From Gymnogyps californianus (lineage: Eukaryota > Chordata > Aves > Accipitriformes > Cathartidae), in contig NC_059500.1 of the NCBI RefSeq assembly GCF_018139145.2, positions 53,624,663 to 53,688,662 on the forward strand: a stretch of 64,000 nucleotides of DNA. The letters run 5' to 3'. The notes under the pieces were generated by a model. It had not been told where the DNA came from, made no database searches, and saw only the letters and a list, made by a program, of their open reading frames with translations. The position numbers and the translations under genes are program-made. Shown here piece after piece: positions 50,049 to 60,600 of the stretch. Every line of letters starts with the position of its first letter. Positions within the stretch are counted from its first letter, which is position 1.

Positions 50049-51127
50049 ACATCACAACAGAATTTTGAATCATAACATGTCATATTAATAAAAATTAAAT
50101 ATTTATTCATGCTCTTTGTAAGAGAACAGATTTTTGATGTATTGCAACACATGGTAAAATTTTACTTCTGCTTTACTCTAAGTTGCTGAGAATGACTTAT
50201 TTTAGGGAGAACTGTAGTTTTTCAGCACTATTTGCTGCAGAACTTTGGGTGCAAAACAGCTTACAGCTTTGAGAACTCAAAAAAGGAGGAATGTCTCTAA
50301 AGTGTAAAATTCAAGGATGCGTTCTCTGTTTTCTGTCAGCTTGTATATCTAATTGGCAATGAGGACAGCATTAGCAATAAAAAGTAGTACTGTATCCCTA
50401 AACGGGAGGAAGATCTAAGTAATGGTGGTGGGACTTGTGAGAGAATGCAAAAGATCAGCAGAATAACTCATCTAGAACGTTTCAAAGATTATTTTTTTCA
50501 CAGGCCAGAGACCCTGTTCCCCAAGAATTTTTGTGCAGCTGATAAAAAGGAAACTTCAGGTGGCAGATCCTCAAAAGAAAAGAACTTTGACAATGTTTTC
50601 TGGAGTTTGGTGTTGGTTTTATTTACCATTAGTTTATGTAAGCAAAAGGAGCATGTGGTCATTTGGGCACACAGTTTAACCGTTTCTGCTGGCAGTGCTA
50701 ATTCAGTCACCTCACAGAAGAGCTCCAAGGACCCTTAATGTTGGCTGTCTTGTATGTCACTGTGGAGGTCATCAGTAGCAGAAAATTGTATTTTGGACCT
50801 CTGGGTTTAATGTATGAATGCAAAGCAGAATGAAGACAATAGTAAGCTAATCAGTCACTATTTATGACACTGCCAGGAGAAGAAAATGATACACTGAGTG
50901 GATATGTGTTATATAAAGAACAAATTTTTTTCTGACATGTGGAGCATAACCTAAAGTTGAAGGTGGAAGATACTTTTTGATCCGCCTTTACTGCGCCAGA
51001 AGCAAACAGATAACATTATTTCAAGGTTCAGAAAGTCCAGGGCTTCACGGAAAGAAAAAGGCAATTTTACTCTTCTTCCTAAACACTGTTTCTGTACTGC
51101 TGCTGCAGACATCATCCTTCTTTCTTC

Positions 51128-51132
51128 ATCCC
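51128..51132. repeat. Target-site duplication ATCCC (left copy)
   Basis: ATCCC directly precedes the left LTR and recurs at 57658-57662 directly after the right LTR. A perfect 5-bp duplication shows that the two LTRs and everything between them integrated as one provirus. Five bases fits class III (ERVL-like) elements better than class I or II. Confidence 0.9.
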
Positions 51133-51721
51133 TGTCATGGTTTAACCCCAGCCAGCAGCTAAGCACCATGCAGCCACTCACCCGTCCCCTCTCCCAGTGG
51201 GATGGGGAGGAGAATCGGAAAAGAAGGTAAAACTCATCGTTGAGATAAGAGCAGTTTAATAACTAAAATAATTTAAAATAATAATAAGAATAATACAAAT
51301 AACAATAATAATAATTCTAAAGAAAAGGAATATAACAAAAAGAGAGAAATTAGACCCAAGAAAAGACAAGTGATGCACAATGCAATTGCTCACCACCCAC
51401 TGACCGATGCCTGAGCAGCGATCCGCCCCTCCCAGCCAACTCCCCCCAGTTTATATATTGGGCATGACATTCTATGGTATGGAACACCCCTTTGGCTAGT
51501 TCGGGTCAGCTGTCCTGGCTATGCTCCCTCCCAGCTTCTTGCACACCTGCTTGCTGGCAGAGCATGGGAAACTGAAAAATCCTTAATTTAGGATAAGTGC
51601 TACTTAGCAACAACTAAAACATCAGCGTGTTACCAACATTATTCTCACACTAAATCCAAAACACAGCACTGTACCAGCTACTAAGAAGAAAATTAACTCT
51701 ATCCCAGCTGAAACCAGGACA
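51133..51721 (-). repeat. 3' LTR of the provirus
   Basis: 589 bp from TGTCCTGGTTTCAGCTGGGA (minus strand, 51721) to CCATGACA (51133). The TATA region is near 51460, and an ATTAAA-type polyadenylation signal is intact at 51255-51260. By eye it is nearly identical to the 5' LTR in the U3 half and clearly more diverged in the other half. Confidence 0.95.
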
Positions 51722-51738
51722 ATATCCACCCCTTATTC
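51722..51738 (-). promoter_or_regulatory. Polypurine-tract-like sequence
   Basis: Directly upstream (sense) of the 3' LTR the minus strand reads AATAAGGGGTGGATAT. The AAGGGGTGGA core is the expected plus-strand primer position. It is short and impure. Confidence 0.5.
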
Positions 51739-52225
51739 TATACCATTTACATCATGCCTGGATCCCGCACTTTCCAGTACGTTCCCAATTTATCACCACC
51801 ACTTTTCCTGTCTTTTAATACATACACACAGATATCATTCCAGCAGTCTATGGGCCATCTCTATCAAATGTCTGTTGAGCTCATTCAGTCCATGACTTTG
51901 AGCTCCATCTGTCATAACAGTCTGTCTGGGCAGGAGGGATGGTGCAAAGTCCACTCAGTTGGCAGAACAGAATCGGGCTTTGGTGTGGTGCAGTGGTCGG
52001 GTGACATTGGGCACAGCAGGAGGATGGTGGGTAGTGTTGGATTGTTGCATGCTGAAGTCAGTCCTGGTTCCATCCCTACTGCGCTTTGCTCAGTTTTATC
52101 AAAGTTCATTCTTCATTAATCTAAGTGATTCTTACTGTACTACCATTGATATAGCATATAACAATTATAATAATGATGACATACGGTAGCAGGGTTATAT
52201 AGCCATTAACATCATACAATTTAAT
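51739..52225. other. Proviral non-coding tail between pol and 3' LTR
   Basis: About 490 bp with no env-like coding sequence. Short frames on both strands (for example 51754-52119 plus, 52109-51912 minus) show no recognisable motif. Confidence 0.6.
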
Positions 52226-55200
52226 TCATTGGCTATTCTCATCTAAAATCAAATCACCTTGAGGTACACATCATACTTCCCCATCCTTCCACATCACCCA
52301 CCAAGTGCACCCAGGCCCTTGAGCAAAAGCAATCCCACGAATGGGTTTGCCTTTGCCTGAGGGAGGAGTAACCCAGACTGTTTTCCCTAGCACATTTTTT
52401 ATGTGCACTACAGGGACTTTATCCCCTTCTACAGTACGTAAAAGTTCTGATTGGGCAGGGCCACCTGGATTGACAGATCCTCTAGTATTGACTAACCAAG
52501 TGGCTTTTGCTAAAAATGTATCTCAATGTTTGAAGGTCCCACCACCCATTGCTCTCAATGTAGTCTTTAACAGTCCATTGTATCATTTGATTTTCACGGA
52601 GGCTGGTGCATAACAGGGCATGTGATACACCCACTCAATGCCATGCTCTTTGGCCCAGGTGTCTATGAGATTGTTTCGGAAATGAGTCCTGCTGTCCGAC
52701 TCAATTCTTTCTGGCGTGCCATGTTGCCACAAGACTTTCTTTTCAAGGCCCACGGTAGTGTTCCGGGCGGTGGCATGGGGCATGGGATATGTTTCCAGCC
52801 ATCTGGTGGTTGCTTCCACCATTGTAAGCACATGGCGCTGGCCTTGGCGGGTTTGTGGGAGTGTGATATAGTCAACCTGCCAGGCCTCCGCATATTTGTA
52901 TTTTAGCCATTGTCCTCCATACCACAGAGGCTTACACCGCTTGGCTTGCTTGATTACAGTGCATGTTTCACGTTCATGGACAACCTGTGCAGTAGTGTCC
53001 ATGGTCAGGTCCACCCCTTGATCAGGAGCCCATCTATATGTTGCATCTTTTCCCTGATGGCCTGAGATGTCATGGGCCCACCAAACCATAGTCTACCTGA
53101 GCCACTTCAATCTTAGCAGCCCTGTGTACCTGTTGGTTGTTTTGATGTTCTTCAGTGGCCTGACTCTTGGGTACATGAGCATGTATGTGACATACTTTCA
53201 TAACCAGGTTCTCTAGCCGGGCAGCAATATCTTGCCACAATGGGGCAACCCAGATGGGTTTGCCTCTGGGTTGTCAGTTACTCTGCTTCCATTGTTGCAA
53301 TCACCCCCATAGAGCATTTGCCACCATCCATGAGTCAGTATAAAGTATTGGCTATTTTCCTCATTCAGCAATATCTAAAGCCAGCTGAATGGCTTTCACC
53401 TCTGCAAATTGACTCGATTCACCTTCTCCTTCTGCAGTTTCTGCAACCTGTCGTATAGGACTCCATACAGCCGCCTTCCATCTTTGATGCTTTCCTACAA
53501 TGTGACAGGACCCATCAGTAAACAGGGCATATTGCCTCTCATTTTCTGGCAGTTTATTATACAGTAGGGCCTCTTCAGCATGCACCACCTCCTCCTCTGG
53601 CGATATTCCAAAATCTTTGCCTTCTGGCCAGTCCGTGGTCACTTCTAGAAATCCTGGGCTACTGGGATTTCCTATTTGAGTCCGTTGTGTGACCAGTGCA
53701 ACCCACTTACTCCACGTAGCATCAGTTCTATGATGTGTAGAAGGGACCTTCCCTTTCAACATAAGGCTCAGCACCGGCAGTCGGGGTGCTAATAGGAGCT
53801 GTGTTTCAGTACCAACCGCTTCCAAGGCAGCTTGAACTCCTTCATATGCTGCTAAGATCCCCTTTTCAGTTGGAGTATAGCAGGCCTCAGATCCTTGATA
53901 TCCCCAACTCCAAAACCCTTGGGGTTAGCCTCCAGTCTCCCCAGGTGCTTTCTGACAGAGATTCCAGGTCGGGCCATTCTCCCCAGCTGTGGTATAGAGC
54001 CCATTTTTAACATCTGATCCTGCCTGGACTGGCCCAAGGGCTACTGCATGAACTATCTCCTGTTTAATCTGTTCAAAGGCTTGTTGTTGCTCAGGGCCCC
54101 ATTTAAAATAGTTCCTCTTCCGGGTCACTTGATAGAGAGGGTTTACAATCAGACTATAATTTGGAATATGCATTCTCCAAAAACCCACAACGCCTAAGAA
54201 AGCTTGCATTTCCTGTTTACTAGTTGGTGGAAACATAGCTGCTATTTTGTTGATCACATCCATTGGGATCTGACGATGTCTATCTTGCCATTTTATTCCT
54301 AAAAACTGAATCTCCAGTGCAGGTCCCTTCACCTTACTTTGTTTTATAGCAAAACCGGCTTTCAGAAGAATTTGGATTATTTTCTTCCCTTTTTCAAAAA
54401 TTTCTGCTGCTGTGTTGCCCCATACAACGATGTCATCAACGTATTGCAGGTGTTCCGGAGCTTCACCCTGTTCCAGTGCAGTCTGGATTAGTCCACAGCA
54501 AATGGTGGGGCTGCTTTTCCACCCCTGGGGCAGTCGATTCCAGGTGTACTGGATGCCCCTTCAAGTGAAAGCAAACTGTGGCCAGCACTCTGCTGCCAAA
54601 GGGATTGAGAAAAATGCATTAGCGATATAAGTTGTGGCGTACCACTTGGCTGCCTTTGACTCCAGTTCATGTTGAAGTTCTAGCATGTCTGGCACAGCAG
54701 CACTCAGCGGTGGTGTGACTTCATTCAGGCCACGATAGTCCACTGTTAGTCTCCACTCTCCATTAGACTTTTGCACTGGCCATATGGGGCTGTTAAAGGG
54801 TGAGCAAGTCCTCCTGATCAGTCCTTCATTCTCCAGTCAGCAAATCAGCATATGGATGGGAATCAGGGAGTCTCGGTTGGTGAGATATTGCTGCCAGTGC
54901 ACTGTTGTGATAGCGGTTGGCACCTGTTGTTCTTCAACCCTCAGCAACCCCACAACCGAAGGGTCCTCTGAGAGACAGGGCAAGGTGGACAGCTGTTCAG
55001 TTTCCTCCGTCTCCAAGGCAGCCATACCAAAAGCCCACCGATACCCCTTTGGGTCCTTGAAATACCCTCTCCTGAGATAGTCTATGCCAAGGATGCATGG
55101 GGCCTCTGGGCCAGTCACAATGGGGTGTTTCTGCCACTCATTCCCGGTTAGGCTTATTTCAGCCTCCAGTACAGTTAGCTGTTGGGATCCCCCTGTCACA

Positions 55201-55370
55201 CCAGAAATATGAATGGGTTCTATCCCTTTATAGCTTGATGGCATTAGGGTACACTGTGCACCGGTGTCTACTAGAGCCTTATACTCCTGTGGGTCTGATG
55301 TGCCAGGCCATCGGATCCACACAGTCCAGTAAACCCAGTTGTACCTCTCCTCCACCTGGCTGGAGGCAGG
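52226..55370 (-). pseudogene. Retroviral pro-pol pseudogene (protease, RT, RNase H, integrase)
   Basis: Minus-strand domains appear in the standard order. Protease (55355-about 55000) has its DTGAQ active site at 55254-55268 and a downstream LGIDYL-type flap/core motif. Reverse transcriptase (about 54830-53930) has LTVDYRGLN, LPQG (54522-54533) and an intact YVDD catalytic box (54432-54443). RNase H is at 53825-53361 (FTDGS; ESSQFAEVKAIQLAL). Integrase has an HHCC-type finger and two catalytic aspartates (codons 52871-52873 and 52694-52696). In-frame stops occur between protease and RT, before LPQG, between RT and RNase H, after RNase H, and in the integrase just where the third acidic residue is expected (52583-52585). 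Several stops look like CpG or TGG decay (TGA). The last pol-like codons end near 52226. No functional enzyme can come from this copy. Confidence 0.92.
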
Positions 55371-55813
55371 GCCCCTCTAGTCCTGGTCATAGGATTCTCC
55401 ACTCACTTTTTGTAAAAATTGATTAGAATTAGAAAGCTATCCAGTACCTGAGGGAATTAGCCATGTGGGAGATGGTTTATTATGACCTGGATGATGCGCA
55501 GTTACCCACAGATCCAGATGTCCCATTGACAAAGAGATACCTTTCCCTCACTCTCAACAGAAGTCGCCTCCAGAGGCTGAGGGCTTGTGTCTTTTTTCCA
55601 ATTGCCTTGTCAATGCCCCCTTCCCTAGAAAGGGATCCCAGCTGCTTGACTTCCCTACCCTCTCATTCCAAGCTACTTGGAATCCCAGCATCAGAGCAGC
55701 CAGGTGATAATGTGCTTGCCTGGGCGACAGCTGAAGTCTTTTCACATATCTCGCAGCTCACTCAGGGATAGGGATTGGGTGATTATCTCTGGTTCTCCTT
55801 CTTCCTCCTGTTC
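55371..55813 (-). pseudogene. Truncated gag remnant
   Basis: After the stop of the 374-codon frame the same frame continues with an acidic segment (EQEEEGEP, then TQSLSLSELRDM) before meeting stops. Another frame (55745-55554) carries a basic, tryptophan-containing stretch. Only ~440 bp separate the first frame from protease, too little for a full capsid-nucleocapsid region, so most of gag appears deleted. No Cys-His zinc knuckle is visible. The gag identity is inferred from position. Confidence 0.5.
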
Positions 55814-56938
55814 TCATGATGACCCTGGTTCACCTTCATCTCTTACTAAGTGAACAGATTTTTTTGTATATTTCTTCTTCTGTATAGGGGCGACTGATAC
55901 TGGCACTGGCTGATTCTCTGGTTCAGCTGCATCACCTGTTGCCGGGGTTTGAGTAGCCACAGTGCCTGTCACCGGGGCCTGAGTAGCTACAGTGCTTGTC
56001 GCCAGGGTTTGAGTAGCCACAGTTGCAGGGGCTGGAGTAGCTGCAGTGCTTGTTGCCGGGGTTGGAGTAGCCACAGTGCTTGTTGTGGGGATTAGAGTAG
56101 CTGCAGTGCCTGTTGCCAGGATTTGGGTAGCTGCAGTGCTTGTCACTGGGGTGTGAGTAGCCACAGTGCTTGTTGTAGGGGTTAGAGTAGCCGCAGTGCT
56201 TATTGCAAGGGCTGGAGTAGCCACGGCGCCTGTCGCTGGGGTCTGAGTAGCTACAGCGCTTGTTGCTGGGGTTTGAGTAGCCACAGTCGCTGGAGTTTGA
56301 GTAGCTGCAGTGCTTGTTGCCAGGTTCTGAGTAACCGCAGTATCTGTTGTGGGGGTTGATCCCTGGGTGGTATTTTTAAATAGTTGCTTAACCCTAAACG
56401 AGACCTGAACCACATTCAGGAACAGGCTGGTTCCTAGCAATAGGACCCTGCTGAGTTCAACATCCCAAGGATATTCCAAATTTGCAAACTCCTCAAACGC
56501 TATTGTAAGTAACCTGGCAGAGAAGGGGAAGATGTGGGAAGATGTTTCCCCCATAGGTTGGCTCCCCGAGGAGAAAAGGTAAAAAGTGTAATTATTAATA
56601 GTCTCCAGGAGATGGTACCCGACGTACGGCGATGTCTCCTCCATTGATTGGCTCGCCGAGAAAACGTAAAAGGTGTAATTATTAACAGTTTCCCATAGAT
56701 GGCTCCCGAAGTACAGAGGTGACGGCGATGCTGAGTACAAATACCAGATTAGTTTCACGACCTGCGCTTCTATCACACCATAAGGCAGTGTTACAAACAA
56801 CAACAACAACATGATAACTCTAGCCCAGTTCTCATAGGTGATAAACAGCACAACAGGGAGCATATACTGCAAGTAAGGTGTAACACAACACAACTTTAAG
56901 AAAAAACACATCAACTTTGAGAGCAAAAGAATCCGCAT
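55814..56938 (-). CDS. Gag-position open frame with membrane segments and Thr/Ala/Pro repeats (374 aa)
   Basis: An uninterrupted 374-codon frame begins at the first ATG after the primer site leader (~95 nt downstream). Residues 3-34, 40-54 and 163-180 are strongly hydrophobic, the first two likely membrane spanning or a signal-anchor. Residues ~82-137 are a tandem duplication of 29 residues, each copy with a WET/LET-[VI]-NNYTFY core and one N-glycosylation sequon (N87, N116). Residues ~199-338 are about 14 copies of a ten-residue unit ([VA]ATQTPAT-[SG]-[TA]), mucin-like and rich in possible O-glycosylation sites. The last ~37 residues include a basic patch (QKKKYTKKS) and an acidic end. I do not recognise this as any standard Gag; no matrix, capsid or zinc knuckle is visible. 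It could be an unusual lineage-specific N-terminal Gag extension, a leader protein or an acquired sequence. Its openness contrasts with the broken pol. Expression is unknown. Confidence 0.6.
   Translation of the reverse strand: MRILLLSKLMCFFLKLCCVTPYLQYMLPVVLFITYENWARVIMLLLLFVTLPYGVIEAQVVKLIWYLYSASPSPLYFGSHLWETVNNYTFYVFSASQSMEETSPYVGYHLLETINNYTFYLFSSGSQPMGETSSHIFPFSARLLTIAFEEFANLEYPWDVELSRVLLLGTSLFLNVVQVSFRVKQLFKNTTQGSTPTTDTAVTQNLATSTAATQTPATVATQTPATSAVATQTPATGAVATPALAISTAATLTPTTSTVATHTPVTSTAATQILATGTAATLIPTTSTVATPTPATSTAATPAPATVATQTLATSTVATQAPVTGTVATQTPATGDAAEPENQPVPVSVAPIQKKKYTKKSVHLVRDEGEPGSS
55920..56365 (-). repeat. 30-bp coding minisatellite (~14 units)
   Basis: On the plus strand the unit is GAGTAGCCACAGTGCTTGTT plus ten bases, repeated with substitutions. 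Two units are shortened by multiples of three, so the frame is kept throughout. It encodes the Thr/Ala/Pro decapeptides of the gag-position frame. Confidence 0.92.
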
Positions 56939-57033
56939 TGTGACCAGTGACTATTAAACCAACACAATGAATACTTATAACAAATTTGTTTTAACACACT
57001 CTGATCAGATCTGTCCGTATCTCAACCCTTTGT

Positions 57034-57051
57034 GCCCCACATTGGGCGCCA
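57034..57051 (-). promoter_or_regulatory. Primer binding site, tRNA-Lys type
   Basis: The minus strand reads TGGCGCCCAATGTGGGGC, starting 8 nt after the 5' LTR. It is one base from the sequence complementary to the 3' end of tRNA-Lys(1,2), with T for C inside a CpG. This primer is used by spumaviruses and some betaretroviruses. Confidence 0.85.
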
Positions 57052-57059
57052 AAAAGGAC

Positions 57060-57657
57060 TGTCGTGGTTTAACTCCAGCCGGCAACTAAGCACCACACAG
57101 CCACTCGCCCCTCCGCTCCCCCAGTGGGACGGGGAGGAGGATCGGGAAAAAAAAGTAGAACTCGTGGGTTGAGATAAGAACGGTCTAATAACTAAAGTAA
57201 AATAAAATATAATACTAACAATAATAATAATAATAGCAACAATAATAATAATTGTAATGAAAAGGGATATAACAAAAAGAGAGAAATTAGACCCAAGAAA
57301 AAAACAGTGACGCACAATGCAATTGCTCACCACCCGCTGACCGATGCCTGAGCAGCGATCCGCCCCTCCCAGCCAACTCCCCCCATTTATATACTGGGCA
57401 TGACATTCTATGGTATGGAATACCCCTTTGGCTAGTTCGGGTCAGCTGTCCTGGCTATGCTCCCTCCCAGCTTCTTGCACACCTGCTTGCTGGCAGAGCA
57501 TGGGAAACTGAAAAATCCTTAATTCAGGATAAGTGTTACTTAGCAACAACTAAAACATCAGCGTGTTACCAACATTATTCTCACACTAAATCCAAAACAC
57601 AGCACTGTAGCAGCTACTAGGAAGGAAATTAACTCTATCCCAGCCGAAACCAGGACA
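57060..57657 (-). repeat. 5' LTR of the provirus
   Basis: 598 bp from TGTCCTGGTTTCGGCTGGGA (57657) to CCACGACA (57060) on the minus strand, with TATATAAA at 57386-57393. The polyadenylation hexamer region, intact in the 3' LTR, is changed here (ATTAGA). The target duplication copy ATCCC follows at 57658-57662. Confidence 0.95.
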
Positions 57658-57662
57658 ATCCC

Positions 57663-60600
57663 ACATCCTGGAACAGGCAGCTTCTGACCTGTTAGGACAC
57701 AACCTTCCAGTGTCCTAATACGCATATTATAATTCTGCCAGTCTAAATGATTCTTTGAGGGTGGTGGAACAGTGATATTTTCCTTCACAAAATTGCTATA
57801 GTCCTCTTGAAAAAGTTAGGATAGACAACTACCTGAGCTAGAGGGCCTTTGGATTTAAGAGGTTTAGAGTAGTTTTTGTAAAATATTTTACACATTTTCT
57901 GAGAATTATGTATAAATCTCTGAGAATGCACATATAATCTGTCGTTAAATATAGACAATGCTGCAAGTAACTCAGGGAGTTAAAACTTCTAGTTTTTGTC
58001 CAGTAGTTCATCTTACTCTATACAATATTTGTAGTCACAAGATGTTCCATGGTCTAATAACACTGATTTCAGTTTGAAAGCAAATGTAAAGGCAAAGTAT
58101 CAGGTTAGGGCACTACAAAAACTTCATAATAATATGCAAATCAAGTTTCAGGAAGAGACTAAATATTTACATTGTCAACGGGTGTCTGTAGAAATTGTGG
58201 ATGCTTTCATGGTCAGCCTAAAATACTTTCTTAACTTTAGATCCCTGAATTTGACCTCCATGACCTCCTAAGTTTCCCTCACCCAACAATCGTATCAGAG
58301 GCATGTCTGATAGTTTTCTCTATTCCTTTACAAGATCATCCTGTCCTTTGTGAACTGTACATGGAAGATCATTCTTTCCCAAGCATATCTCACATTTCTC
58401 CCTCATGGTATACCTTTATCCACTTGATATTTGCACTTTTCCCTAACCACCTCAGACACTGTGGATAACACTATAATTAAAAATTTCTTGCCATCTTTGT
58501 GATAACATGAAGGCAGAGGGGCTCATTTAGTGTAACATTCTGTCTTAGAGAAGATCATGCATATCCACATTTGCAATTATTTTTTATGGTTAAAAAAGAT
58601 GTAAATCTGTATCATGACATTTTACAAAAATTGTATATCAAATTCAGATGTATGGAGACAAATTAGAATAAGCCTCATTGAAGTGTTAAATTTATCAGCT
58701 GTATTTATTCTGAACAATATTTTTTCTGATATGTGGGTCATAGCTCCTATTATTAATACTGAATGTGGTAAAACACAACTCCATTTTATCATTGTTACAT
58801 ATTTTCTAAAGTTTGTTTGCTTTTGCTCCAGCAGTTAGATCCTGGTTACATTGAGATAGAGTACTACCTCTAACTTAAAGCAGGAATGGGGTATGTTTTT
58901 TATTCAACAGTGCACTCGTGTGGCAAGACTTAGAAAGTACATAGATAGTATATTACGAGATTGGTTAACTGCAATGTATTTTTTTCATTACAGAAGAAAA
59001 AATAACACACATAACTTGTTGTAGATAGATACAATGATCTGTTTTCCAGTATAATTCATTTCAGGTACTTTTATTTTATTTTATTCTTTTATCCTACTTT
59101 GATTACATACTTACAAAAAATATCCTCTTTCAAATATTTTGGTGATACAAGCCACAGCTCCCAATAAAGGATATTATCTTGTTTTGTCATACATGGCCCC
59201 ATTCTTCACTGTAAATTTAATTTCAGAGTGTAATCTTGATATCTGTATTTCTTTCATCACCATAGACTAAAACTTCTGTTTTCTAAGGCAGACCTGAATA
59301 TAGCTGAGATGTTATCACTCCAAAATCTACGGACATCACATTTTGTGGCTTCTCAGGTACTAGTCTATGAATTGTATGCAGAATTCTGACTACAAGTTCT
59401 CACAGCCTCAAGGCAAGGCCAGATGTATAGCAAGAAGTAACAACTTTCATTAAGTTACCTGGTATTGTTGAAGAAAGTATAAATGAGTTTCCAGGCCAAC
59501 AAGCCCTTCTTCTTCCTCTTCAAAAAAAAAGTGGAGTTGAAAGCTAAACATACATTGAAAACAACTGCTCTTATTTACTTAGATATGCAGCGTATGATAT
59601 AACCATCCATGTTATCTCAGTCCTGACTCGCAGGAGAGACCTACAAAACACTTTCAAAGGATGAGCACTGAACCAAAACTCTAACTTTTTGGAATACAGA
59701 AACAGTGGAAAACAGATACTGGCTTTGTAGTTCATTATAATCTCTCTCCCCACCACAAAGCTGCATATTCCAGAGACTACAAATTCTTTTTCTTTCATTA
59801 AGAAGACACCCACCTCAAAGAAATAATAATAAACCTGTACACGGAGAGCTTTTAGGCAGCTGGAGAGATGGTAATTGGTTAGCTGACACAAATCAAATCA
59901 ACTTTACTGTTGCCATTTCTAGTCTTTGTGAAGCTGTACTTCAGCAAGAAAGAAGCCCTTTGGAGCACACCTCCCACCTTTTGGGCAATCACAAGGAGGT
60001 GTAGATTGGTATAATGTAAGCGTCAGGGAGCAGAAGGTTAGCCAGGAGCAGAGAGACGCAGCAAGGCATGCAGGGCAGAGCACTCACTAATGAGAGCTGC
60101 AGTACCACAGTACTCAAGCAGGGAGAACAGGACTTATAATTCCCTCTCTCCTCCAATGGTACGTGTTTGGTCCAGCTGAAATAGTTGGACTGTCTATAGC
60201 CTTGCTAAGCTTTCTTTTGCTCTGCCATTTCCCATGGCTAACAGATTTCTTGCAAAGTGTCTGGCTGCCGGCAGGTCCCACAGTGGGGAAGCTGCAAGCA
60301 ACACACATCTCAATGGGGCTGGAATACAGGAGAAGGACATTCGCAGCCCTGAAGAAAGAAAAGCCTTATTTTGAAGGCTACTGGAGAGCTGATTCTCATT
60401 AACCTAGGGCAGGCCTGATCTCAAGACTTGTGAAGACTCGTGGCTTTACATGTTGTTAGGCCAAGGATTGAAGGGAGGAGGGAAGCCACTGCTTGAGTGT
60501 CCTGTGGGAAGAGGCCTAAGAGTCCTGCTTGGACAAATTTTCCCATCTGATTGACCCAGCATTACCAGAAAGCGAGTGCTGCTAGCCAAACATCCAAAAG

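Larger units (their letters stand above)
51133..57657 (-). mobile_element. Complete two-LTR endogenous provirus (6.5 kb), class III-like
   Basis: On the minus strand the order is 5' LTR (57657-57060), primer site (57051-57034), an open gag-position frame (56938-55814), a short gag remnant, protease, reverse transcriptase, RNase H, integrase (55370-52226), a ~490-bp non-coding tail, purine tract and 3' LTR (51721-51133). The 5-bp target duplication is intact. No env gene is present, as is usual in ERVL elements. Pol carries several stops, so the provirus is defective. Class III is inferred from the 5-bp duplication, lack of env, YVDD pol and Lys-type primer site; a class II assignment cannot be excluded. 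Confidence 0.93.

Noticed and set aside
55097..55771. Plus-strand frames of ~100 codons over the provirus
   Set aside because: They are antisense to the protease and gag remnant; motif evidence is all on the minus strand.
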